This document shows, one piece after another, positions 55,035 through 64,000 of a stretch of 64,000 bases of DNA. The DNA lies in the NCBI GenBank assembly GCA_948567375.1, contig OX419759.1:48709493-48773492 (forward strand), read 5' to 3'. Made by a program: the position numbers and the translations under genes. Source of the stretch: Lunularia cruciata (lineage: Eukaryota > Streptophyta > Marchantiopsida > Lunulariales > Lunulariaceae). The number at the start of each line of letters is the position of its first letter. Positions within the stretch are counted from its first letter, which is position 1. The notes under the pieces are model-generated. The model saw nothing but the letters and a program-made list of their open reading frames with translations. It made no database searches and was not told the origin of the DNA.

Positions 55035-55726
55035 TGTGAGCTGGCCTGTCTCTCACTCAAGATGAACCTCGGATGGCTATTGTGGTAGCGCACCATGGAC
55101 TAAGAAGGCAAAAAACCTCAACTCCATCATACTCCTCCAAGGCTAACACTCCAATAATCAACATATTACTCACTAGAGAACTCAATGAGAGAGATAGTTG
55201 CAAATGAAAGGATGATGAGTACTTCCTCACCCCTTGTTTATATACTTATGAAATAGTTATGCACCAAAGTTACTAATTATTGGACTAACTCAAGTCATTA
55301 GGCTGAAGTCAAGTAAAGTCAAAAAGTATAAAGGAATATCTATCCACATGGGCATATTCTACTAAGCATGTGATCTTATCTTGACCCAACCATAAAGTCA
55401 AGGATTCCTTCACATGGGTTATCCTTGGAATATAGAAGAATCTAAAACAAAAAGGCTTGTCGGCCCAAGAGTTCTCAACTCTTTCCTCAAAGCCAAACAC
55501 CTAAGAATAATACCAAGTCAACACACTAGAATCCAAAATCATGGTGCTTATCTTTTCCACTTCCTCTAAAGTAAGGTCCCCTCTATCTTAGCTATGACTA
55601 GCTTTAGCTAATCATGACTAATTTAAAACCAAGTACCTTTATCTTTATATAAATAATATCTCTCAAATATTTATAATACCAAGCTAAATATCATAATACC
55701 ACACACATGCACAAATGGGTGTTACA
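55035..55726 (-). repeat. Gypsy-4 3' LTR
   Basis: It starts TGTGAGCTGGCC and ends GGGTGTTACA on the plus strand. TATA box GTATATAAAC on the minus strand at about 55240-55250. Confidence 0.88.
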
Positions 55727-57145
55727 TTTACCCCCGTACTAAGTTTTCACTTTGTCCTCAAAGTGAAGGTCTCTCTACCTTCTATGATACATCTTTAACT
55801 TATCATGGTTTATCCTATCAAAGTGTCTTCCTCCCAACTCCTTGAGATCATAGGTGTAATTGCCCCATACCTTCTCCACTATGAAAGGTCCAAAGTACTT
55901 AGGCAAAAACTTCATTTGCACTCTCTTGAATCAAATAGAATCAAACAATATTACCCAATCACCTTCTTTGAAAGGGTCCACTTTCTTCTTGCCTTGTCTC
56001 TTGTCATAGCTCTCCTTTTGTTGCCTTTGGGCCTACTCCACTCAAACTATAGCAACTGCTCTTGCCTCTTCCAACTCCATGAGTTGTTCCTTCCTTGACT
56101 TCTCTGCATCACCTCCTTGTGCTTTCTTCAATCTCCTATGAATGCTTTGGAAGGTAGGATTTTCAAAGTGAATAGGTAGGGTACACTCAATACCATATAC
56201 CAATTGAAATCAAGAATATCTAGTGGAAGTCTTCATGGTTGTCCTATACTCTCGCAAAATTGCATGAATCCTCTTGTCCTAATGGTGTTTAGCCCCCTCC
56301 ATTTCTATATCTTTGGCCAACATCATGCACAAGGTCTGATTGGTTCTCTGTGCCAAGCCATTGGAATTTGGCTTATAGGACGTAGTTACTCTATGTGTAA
56401 TAGAGAAATGTCGTAGCATGGCTGTAGTAATGCTTCCTCTAAACTCTCCTCCTCTATCAAAAACCAACTCCAAAGGGCATCCAAACCTAGTGATAATGCG
56501 TTCATAAAGAAATCTACCAACTTCATCTTCATTCTTGTCCCTCAATGGTCTAGCCTCAACCCACTTGGTAAGGTAATCAATAACTACCATAATGTACCGA
56601 TTGTTCCTCAAGGTTCTATTGAGAGGACCTACAAAATCAATTCCACACTTCTCAAAAGGTCATAGCAATGGAATTGATCTAAGTGGTGGAGTGGATGTAG
56701 ACTTTCTAGAAAAAGCTTCACAAACATGACAAGTTTTGCAATAATAAAGATAATCTTTGAAAATCTCTCTCCAATGGTAACCTGCATCTAGAATCTTGAA
56801 AGCAGTCACATTTCTTGCAAAGTGTCCTCCACACACTAACCCTTCATAAAACTCCTTTATAAGTAGGAAAGACTCTTCCTTACCCACTACTCTTTGAAGT
56901 AGACCATCTGCTCCTTGGTGAAAAAGAATATCCTCCATCATTGTGTAAGGTCTAGATCTTGCTGCAAGGGCCTTCCTCTCCGTAGCATGCATCCCTTCTA
57001 GATAGTTACCCCTTGTCACAAAATCCATAATCTCCTTGTACTCCATTGGAACCTCTTGAGTAACTGAGATTGTCATGAGCTCCTCATTTGGGAAGGAATC
57101 ATCCATTGGCTCATCTCCATCATGATCATAGGCTCTAGATAACAA
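55727..57145 (-). pseudogene. Gypsy-4 integrase
   Basis: HHCC finger: FYEGLVCGGHFA ... YYCKTCHVCEAF (about 56700-56860). Core: KWVEARPLRDKNEDEVGRF, LVFDRGGEFRGS (second Asp kept) and NSNGLAQRTNQTLC, where the catalytic Glu is Gln. The C-terminal part (55750-56270) reads DPFKEGDWVILFDS, FLPKYFGPFIVEKVW and INHDKLKMYHRR. No chromodomain or PHD finger follows before the purine tract. Confidence 0.82.
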
Positions 57146-57680
57146 ATCAGCATTTGCATGTTTCTTTCTGGCCTCTCCTCAATGGTGTTGTCATACTCAG
57201 ACAAGAGTATCATCCACCTTGCTAGTCTCCTTTCAACATTAGGCTTGTTGAAGATGTACTTCAAAGCCTTGTGATCCGTGACAATGGTGGTTTTCCCTCC
57301 AATCAAGTGTTGTCTAAACTTCTTGAGACCAAAGATCACTGCCAACCCTTCTCTCTCCATGATAGAGTAGTTCTTTTCTGCTGAAACCATCTGCCTACTA
57401 GCATAAGCTATTGGATGATCATGTCCATCTTGGTCTAATTGACTAAGAGTGCATCCTATAGCTACATTAGAAGCATCAATGTAGAGGATGAAAGGCTTAC
57501 TCCAATCAGGTTTAGCAAGAATTGGAGCTACAACAAGGGATTGCTTGAGCTCCTCAAAAGCTTTGAGAGTCTCCTTGTCTTCTAAAATCACCATGTAATC
57601 TACACTCTTATTCATGTAGATGGTCAATGCATAAGCCTTGTTGTAAAATGAAAAGATGAACCTCTTATAGAAACCCAACC
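57146..57680 (-). pseudogene. Gypsy-4 RNase H
   Basis: FILYIDASNVAIGCTLSQ (Asp kept), SIMEREGLAVIFGLKKF (Glu kept) and TDHKALKYIFNKPN (Asp kept). This domain is largely intact within ORF 57678-57073. Confidence 0.85.
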
Positions 57681-58900
57681 ATCCCCAAGAATTGGTGTAA
57701 CTTTGTCAAGCTTGAAGGGAATGGAAGGTCTGAGATTTTCCTCACCTTCTTAGGATCAATTGCTATTCCATCCTTGGAGATGATGTGCCCCAAAAGTAGA
57801 CCTTCTTCATATCCAAAAATCCACTTCTCTAGGTTGAGTGATGCATTTGCCTCATCCAAGCGTTGCAAGACCTTGATTAGGTGCTCAAAGTGCTCCTCTT
57901 TGCTCCCATAGACACAAAATTCATCAATGAAGTCTCGCACAAATTTCCCAATGAAAGGTTCAAATACTTCATTCATGAACCATTGGAATGTGGCTGGAGC
58001 ATTGCAAAGCCCAAAAGGCATGACCTTGAAAGTGTAAGTTCCCCAAGGTGTGGTGAATGTGGTGAGTTGTTGATGCTTTGGTGCAATCTTGATTTAGTTA
58101 TATCCATTATAACCATCTCCAAAACTATACCTCTCATGACCTGCAACCTCCTCCAAGATCTCATCAATGAATAGCAATGGGTAGTAGTGCTTCTTGGTAA
58201 CAGCATTGAGCTTCTTATAATCCACACATACCCAAAGTTTGCCATTCTTTTTCTTCACAATGACAATTGGAGACACCCATTCTGAATTCTCCATCTCAAA
58301 GATAAATCCAGCCTCCTTGAGCTTATCAATCTCCTCCTTCACAACCAAAGATATTGGTGGGCTAATGCAACATTGCTTTTGGTGGATTGGTCTTGCATGT
58401 GACTCCACCTCTATCTTGTGCTCCTCCAAGGTGACTTCCTTCAAATCCTTGTAACTAAAAGCAAACACATGGATGAACTTGCGGAAAATCTCCTCAAATC
58501 TCACCTTCTCCTCCTTGGTAACATTTGGTCCATACTTGAGGGTAGCTAACTTTCTCTCTACCTCCTCAAGTGTCAATGGTGATTTATCTGGGTCCTTCAA
58601 AATCTCTAGCTTAGGTGCAAAATCCATAGCACACAAGGGATACACATCTGAATCTGATTTAGATTCATCCTCCTCCGTGGAAGTCTACTCTTCCATGCTT
58701 GTGTCCACACCTGAAGCTCCTTCTTCAAAATTTGATTCCCAATAATCAGAAGATCATATATCTGAATGTGAAGTGTTGGTGGTGTTAGTCACCGGTTCTG
58801 TAACTCTATGGTTTGATGGCCCAATCCTCAAGTACCCTTTGTGCTATCTATCCATTGTGTGTGTTGCTCTCAACCATGGCCTCCCAAGAAGTAAGTCATA
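57665..58900 (-). pseudogene. Gypsy-4 reverse transcriptase
   Basis: ORF 58645-58094 has SPIVIVKKKNGKLWVCVDYK and YPLLFIDEILEEVAG; ORF 58021-57665 has MPFGLCNAPATFQWF and DFIDEFCVYG. In the last motif the catalytic pair reads D-E instead of D-D, so this copy is probably inactive. Upstream (58650-58900) an acidic linker matches Gypsy-3. Confidence 0.85.
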
Positions 58901-58984
58901 GCTTGAATCCTTCAAGACTTGGAAAGTCATGAGATTTTGAACTCCCATAACTGAAACTACCACCTTATCCATCACCCCTATTGG

Positions 58985-59300
58985 TCAAACTCGTTGTTTT
59001 TTTTCCATGCTCACCACAAATGTTGAAGGTCTTGAGGGTATCATACCCAACTTCTTCATCAACCTTTTTGACATGGCATTCATTGTTGATCCTCCATCAA
59101 CAAGTGCATCCTTGATGTTGTGACCATTCACTCTCACATCAATCTTGGAGGCATATTCACAAGCCTTCCATGGGGCTGGTTTGGCATCCACTACCCCCAT
59201 TGATACTGGAGCTTTTGCCTTCTTCTTCATCTTGCTCCTTGTAGAACTCAAACCACCTCTAAGCTCCTTTCTCAAGGTAGGGTTCAAAGCAATCAATTGG
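58985..59300 (-). pseudogene. Gypsy-4 protease
   Basis: VNGHNIKDALVDGGSTMNAM with the DGG-type active site intact, then MKKLGMIPSRPSTFVVSM. It lies in a long ORF with the end of gag. Confidence 0.75.
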
Positions 59301-59339
59301 CTGACTGTGATGTTAACCTTGTGACTACCAACATCCTCC

Positions 59340-60243
59340 AACACATTGTTATTCCATTGTTGCTTTAAAATGCGGATAATTCCTTTGGATGTGACCTCTT
59401 CCATCACAACCAAAACAATTTCTCTCATTGAAATTTTTGGTTGGCTGGCCTCCTCTATATGGATAACTTCCATAACTCCTAGGCCCTCTCCCCACATTCA
59501 GATCCACCGCTCTCTTCTCCCACAATTGCACCACATTGATCTTGAGATCTACAAGTTGTTTTGTGATGGTTTGTCCTTTGGTGGAGGTGCAAGAACTGGA
59601 GCAACCACTACTTGTGGTGCAACCTTTGCCACCAAAGTATCAGAAGTTCCACCATACTTGTAACCTTGAGGAGGATGCACAACCTCCTTCACCACCAAAT
59701 CACTCTCATCTCCTTCCAAACTCTCCTCCATACGAATTATAATCTTGATAGCTTCAACCTTGGAATAAGGTTTCTCATATCACCTTGCTTCTAATTTGTG
59801 GTCTCAACCCTCCCACAAAATTCTTGGTGATCATGGCCTCTATGCAATCATAGTAATCTCCGCATCATCCCCACTCTTCCTCAACACTATGCTAAATCTA
59901 GACTCTAACTTTTTCACTCTTTCCACATAGACTCTCACTTTCTCTCCATCTCCTTATTTGAGAAAGGTAACCTCACTCATCAATCTCTCATAACTCTCAT
60001 CTGGAAGAAATTTCTCAATGAGTGTTGAAGTCAAAATCTCCCAAGACTCTTCTTCCCCATCTCTCCTCTCTCTTTTGGTATTCTCATACATGTAAGTGTT
60101 GCATCCTCAAAGAAATTTGATAATAATGAGGCCCACTCATTCTTCCTCCTCTCATTTTTTCCTATGCAAGCTCTCTTGAAGTCTCTCACAAAGGCCTCCA
60201 CATCTTCTCCATCCTTGCCAAAGAAAACCAGAAGTTTTCCCAT
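59340..60243 (-). pseudogene. Gypsy-4 gag
   Basis: It starts at 60243 (MGKLLVFFGKDGEDVEAFVR). The zinc knuckle near 59370-59420 reads CFGCDGRGHIQRNY, so the His is kept but the last Cys is Tyr, the opposite defect to Gypsy-3. The intact ancestor can be read as CX2CX4HX4C. Frameshifts in the middle. Confidence 0.8.
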
Positions 60244-60481
60244 CTTAACCCCTCACTATCTTTCTTTTCTCTCAATTTTTTTTCTTTTTTCTTTTCTTTT
60301 CTCTCACTCTATAACTAATAGATTATATACATAACTAACACCATTTGAGAATAATCCACTCTAGGGAACAAAAAATTTTCAAGTTACTCTAAGATTTCTA
60401 TAGCAACATCAAATCCTAGAGTGCATATTAGTCTAACTCTCATGGATAGTTTATCCATAAGTTGAAAGATTATCTCCATCA

Positions 60482-60955
60482 TTAATCTTGAGAACTAGCT
60501 GATGAAGGTGGTAGTATTTCTGTAGCTGTACTAAGATTCTCTCCAAGATCCTTCACCAAAGTCTCCAAAAGTGCTTTAACTCTACTACACTCATGTCCTT
60601 TTGGAAGTCCTTCCACTCCACAAACCTCACACAACTCCTTGGTCTTAGATCTTCTCCCTCCTAATCTTAGTGAAGAAGGTCCAACATGCAAACCCAAGTC
60701 CAGTAAGCCTCTCCTTTATCTAAATCTCTTACTCTCAAAAGTCAATAGACATGAACTTGCCTTATATCCCTTCTCTCCACATAAAAAACATTTAGACTCA
60801 CTCTTTCCTCCAAGTGGTGTAGGTTTTTGGATCCTCTCAACACTCTCTTCAAATTCTATTCTAAACTCTCTTCTCCTCAAATCCACCCCTACAATCACCT
60901 CAAACCCTTGGGGAACCTTTCATAGCCTCAATTTCCACTCTTGGTGACCCTCCAT
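60482..60955 (-). pseudogene. Gypsy-4 upstream ORF with two zinc-finger-like motifs
   Basis: It starts ATGGAGGGTCACCAAG at 60955 and ends SSASSQD at 60482. Motifs: KCFLCGEKGYKASSC and LCEVCGVEGLPKGHEC, the latter followed by SRVKALLETLVKDLG. It is collinear with 47397-47869. Two stops only. An AT-rich spacer of 240 bp separates it from gag. Confidence 0.55.
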
Positions 60956-61800
60956 GTTCCCAAGATGAGTCTAAACACTCAAACATGCTTTTTGTTGCAC
61001 TCACAGTCCTCATGCATGAAATCTAAACTCTGCAGAATTGACCCTCTCATAATGTCAATCAAATCTCACAACTTGTATCTCATAGTCCTCTGAAATTTTG
61101 TACATTTGATCACAACTCCAAGGCATCCTTCTCTACAAAATTTCAGATCTTTTCATCAAGCCATTTGGCCTAAGCACCTTTCTATTCATCACACATATTT
61201 CAGATTTGGTCTAAAAACCACTCCCCTCACTTTAAAAACTTAAATCTCAGCTCAAGAATGATTTATGTCTAATTTTTCTGTCAACAAGTAGGATACAATG
61301 CACTGAATTTTCTTGGAAAGTTTCACCACAATCCACTGAAAATTGAAGAAATAGCAGACTTGTACAATTTTATAAAGAGCATGCAGTTGTAAGAGCAGTT
61401 TACCCTATCAACTTTCAAAAATTCTAGCCTAGTGCGCATAGCAGCTATCACAATAATTTCAAGTGTGATAACTGACAGATAACCCAAGCTTATTCTATAT
61501 AGAAATTTCAAGTCCAGATCCTAAACTTGAGATTTTGCCCAAAATCACCTTAATCCCCAAATTTTGCAACTCACCTCACACAATCTCTCCAAATCCTCTC
61601 AAGTGTACAAGATGTACAAAATCACCTCAAAGACATCATAATGAACCACAAGGTATACAAATGGGTCCGAATTCTCTAACATAAGTTCAGCACTCTCCTC
61701 CTCTAAAGTTCTCTCCAAGTGAACTCTCATAGCCTCTTTTTGTCTAATATAGAATTGTATGTGGAATATTATTTTACCTTCTAGAGAGGTCCCAGCAACG
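60956..61800 (-). other. Gypsy-4 leader and primer binding site
   Basis: The primer site (TTGGTTCCGTTGCTGGGACC on the minus strand) lies at about 61788-61808. The rest of the leader is non-coding and collinear with 46665-47396. Confidence 0.6.
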
Positions 61801-61810
61801 GAACCAAAAA

Positions 61811-62501
61811 TGTGAGCCGATATGTCTCTCACTCAAGATGAACCTCTGATGGCTATTATGGTAGCGCACCATGGACTAAGAAGGCAAGGAACTCCAACTC
61901 TATCATACTCCTCCAAGGCTAACACTCCAAGACTCAAGGTAATGTTCATTAGAGAACTCAATGAGAGAGAGATAGTTCCAAATGAAAGGATGATGAGTAC
62001 CTCCTCACCCCTTGTTTATATACTTATGAAAAATTTACGCATCAAAGTTACTAATTATTGGACTAACTCAAGTTACTAGGCTAAAAGTCAAGTAAAGTCA
62101 AAAAGTAGAAAGGAATATCCATTCACATGGGCATATTCCACTAGCATATGATCTTATCTTGATCCAACCACTAAGTCAAGGATTCCTTCACATGGGCTAT
62201 CCTTGGACTATAGAAGAATCCAAAACAAAAAGGCTTATGGGCCCAAGAGTTCTCAACTCTTTCCTCAAAGCCAAACACCTAAGAATAATACCAAGTCAAC
62301 ACACTAGAATCCAAAATAGTGGTGTTCATCTTTTCCACTTCCTCTAAAGTAAGGTCCCTTCTATCTTAGTTGTGACTAACTTTAGCTCATCATGACTAAT
62401 ATAAAACCATCATTTATCTCTATATAAATAATATCTCTCAAGTACTTGTAATACCAAGCTAAATATCATAATACCACACACATGCACAAATGGGTGTTAT
62501 A
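61811..62501 (-). repeat. Gypsy-4 5' LTR
   Basis: It starts TGTGAGCCGATATG and ends GGGTGTTATA, where TTACA is expected. It differs from 55035-55726 at many sites, so the insertion is old. Confidence 0.88.
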
Positions 62502-63590
62502 GATCTGCTCACGGTCCTCATGGCCATTGATGATTGTGGTCAGTTCCTCAATGCATTTTCAAGCCTTTTCAACCTCTGCATTGAAGGTCTGCTTGTCCTT
62601 GGTACTCTAGAGATAGAGAACCTTTAGTTCTTGCTTGAGAGATATCACTTCCTCATCCCTAGCACTTAACTGCTCCATGTGCTTCTTCTTCCTCTCCTCC
62701 TCAAAATGCTCAGACCTCCCCTTAATGGTTAGCAAATTGGAGTCCAATTGGGATATTCATTGTTGTGCTCTTGATATCTCCTCCTTCATCAGGGCTGTCT
62801 CTTTGTCCTTTTCCTTCAGCTTCTCTACTTAGGTTGCCCTATAATTCTGCAAACTTCTATTTGGGAAGTACCTACCTTCATCACACCAAGCTCGGCCTTC
62901 ACTTGGTGCAGCTCCACTCTGGCACCATTTTAGCATTGTGTCATTATCTTTCTTCCAGACCTTGTAGTTCATAGACAGGGCATTATGTTCCTCCCTTGCC
63001 CGTCTTAGCTCCGCAGCCTTACCTGCAAGAGCACCCTCCAATTCCCAAACTCATGACAAGTTGACCATCTTTTTCTTTGGTCCAACCCCACTGGCATTTG
63101 ATTGTGGTGATTTTTCTACCTCCCACAACCATAGACACTCCTCCCAACATCATGAGTTCTTGAGCCTCTAACTGATTCAGCTTCCACTCTTGGTATTGAC
63201 AATGCCCCTGAATCTCAATAAGTTGAGCTTCCAATGCTTGCAATGCTAGTGTGGGCCCAATCAACTCTTTCTCTGCTCCTAGCTTCTCTCGGACAGGCCT
63301 CTGAAATTGATAGTGTAAAAACTCTATCAAGCATTTGTAGTCTGTCACGGTTGGGTCTATTTCAAGATAAGCAGGCAGTAGGTCCTCAATGGCTTTTAAT
63401 ACCTGGCCCCAACATGTGAACTACCCAAGTTGACAAGGGTGGGTAATTCACAGTGTAATCTGACTTGGTTCCTTGTAGGCCTCTGGGTTGGGCTAGCACT
63501 CCTCCTTTTGCGGTATCAAGGCCGCTTCCCTTTCTTGTGGGTGATTATGTACTGGTGTCATGACCACCAAGATGTGTTCTTCATTGGGTC
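62502..63590 (-). pseudogene. Coiled-coil pseudogene, copy Y
   Basis: The minus strand gives LMVTTPVHNHPQEREAALIP (63560), TVTDYKCLIEFLHYQFQRPV, LQALEAQLIEIQGHCQYQEW and the coiled region with EGALAGKAAELRRAREEHNA (63040). 62502-62800 matches 42600-42850. A few stops. The order shows that the short piece in the 600-bp tandem repeats lies upstream of the coiled coil in one protein. Confidence 0.5.
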
Positions 63591-63639
63591 TTGTTGGAGA
63601 ATTTTATATCTTGGTAACTTGCATAGTAATTTAGTAACT

Positions 63640-63990
63640 TGCTACAGTAGTCTAGTTGGATGACCATAGCAAAGTAAGTTTTTTGTTACTTAAAAGGCAC
63701 TAAAACCCTTGGCTGGTTTGAGTTATACAAACTGTTTATCAAATCAAATTTAGGTTCTAGTGGCTAGATGCAAATTGTGGTGGATTTAGCATATCAAGAA
63801 GGTCTATCTTTGGTTATATATTTTTACTTTAGGCAGTTTAGTTCTACCCAGGCTGAGTATCGGGCTCTCCCAAATGAAACATGAAGCAATTTTGGCTATG
63901 AGAGATTTTATCAAAGATTGAGTTTTCAAAAATAGAACCTGCTTTTAACGACAATTTAAATTCAATTTATTTCATACAAAATTCATTTTT
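63640..63990 (+). pseudogene. Ty1/Copia RNase H remnant
   Basis: Reading across frameshifts gives FCYLKGTKTLGW (about 63679-63714), DANCGGFSISRRSIFGYIF (about 63765-63825) and SSTQAEYRAL (about 63849-63880). These are the three hallmark blocks of the Copia RT/RNase H region (YLKGT, DADxxGD...RRSTSGY, SSxEAEYRA), in the right order and spacing. The rest lies beyond the window. Confidence 0.65.
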
Positions 63991-64000
63991 ACATTGTATG

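Larger units (their letters stand above)
55035..62501 (-). mobile_element. Gypsy-4: full-length Ty3/Gypsy retrotransposon, minus strand, decayed
   Basis: LTRs at 55035-55726 and 61811-62501 enclose the upstream zinc ORF, gag, protease, RT, RNase H and integrase in order on the minus strand. A polypurine tract (GGGGGTAAA on the minus strand, 55727-55735) borders the 3' LTR and the primer site borders the 5' LTR. It is the same family as Gypsy-3 and more complete. It interrupts the coiled-coil family DNA (GGATCTGCTCAC at 42608 is continuous there, split here at 62502). Flanks GGACC and GATCT do not give a clean duplication. Confidence 0.9.

Noticed and set aside
1-64000. tRNA genes, rRNA, CRISPR arrays or bacterial-type operons
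   Set aside because: None seen; repeats are retroelement or tandem repeats, and the genes have introns.

Overview
The window is nuclear DNA of a plant. The clues are short GT-AG introns in two gene families, tRNA-Met-type and Asp/Asn-like primer binding sites, and a dense nest of Ty3/Gypsy, LINE-like and Copia retroelements. I infer a seed-free land plant or close relative from the flavour of the retroelements; the sequence does not prove this. One ordinary gene end is visible (1-3627). Nearly everything else is repeats and decayed mobile elements. No rRNA, tRNA, CRISPR array or bacterial-type gene was seen.

Layout. 1-3627: the last five exons of an unrecognised nuclear-type gene. 3840-6700, 16320-25940, 27440-28276 and 38169-40940: copies of an uncharacterised multi-copy unit (the 'R unit'). 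It carries a two-exon gene for a 358-residue protein with two membrane segments, and a second ORF convergent to it. 6701-16320: a terminal-inverted-repeat element split by a LINE, itself split by a 5.6 kb Gypsy element (Gypsy-2) with heat-shock-element-like motifs in its LTRs. 23222-24770: two R genes in inverted orientation with two perfect short palindromes. 25945-27420: a 5'-truncated LINE copy.

28277-38168 holds the most interesting object, Gypsy-1, a decayed 9.9 kb Ty3/Gypsy element on the minus strand. In order it encodes gag with two zinc knuckles, an aspartic protease, a complete-looking C5 cytosine DNA methyltransferase (ELFGG, PCQ, ENV, WTNL and C-terminal motifs), reverse transcriptase, RNase H, integrase and a canonical PHD finger at the very C-terminus. 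From 33836 down to 29115 the methyltransferase, RT, integrase and PHD pieces lie in one reading frame broken only by stops. They therefore look like parts of one polyprotein rather than chance insertions. A retroelement with its own DNA-methylation writer and a chromatin reader on its integrase is the best candidate for a new system here.

40940-64000: a coiled-coil pseudogene family (42200-43400, 52818-55034, 62502-63590), a 2.4 kb purine-rich degenerate tandem array (43480-45950), and two related Gypsy elements in opposite orientation, Gypsy-3 (45951-52387, +) and Gypsy-4 (55035-62501, -). Both carry an extra zinc-finger ORF upstream of gag. A Copia RNase H remnant ends the window. All elements carry stops, frameshifts or lost catalytic residues. 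Any activity of the systems described would have to come from intact relatives elsewhere.
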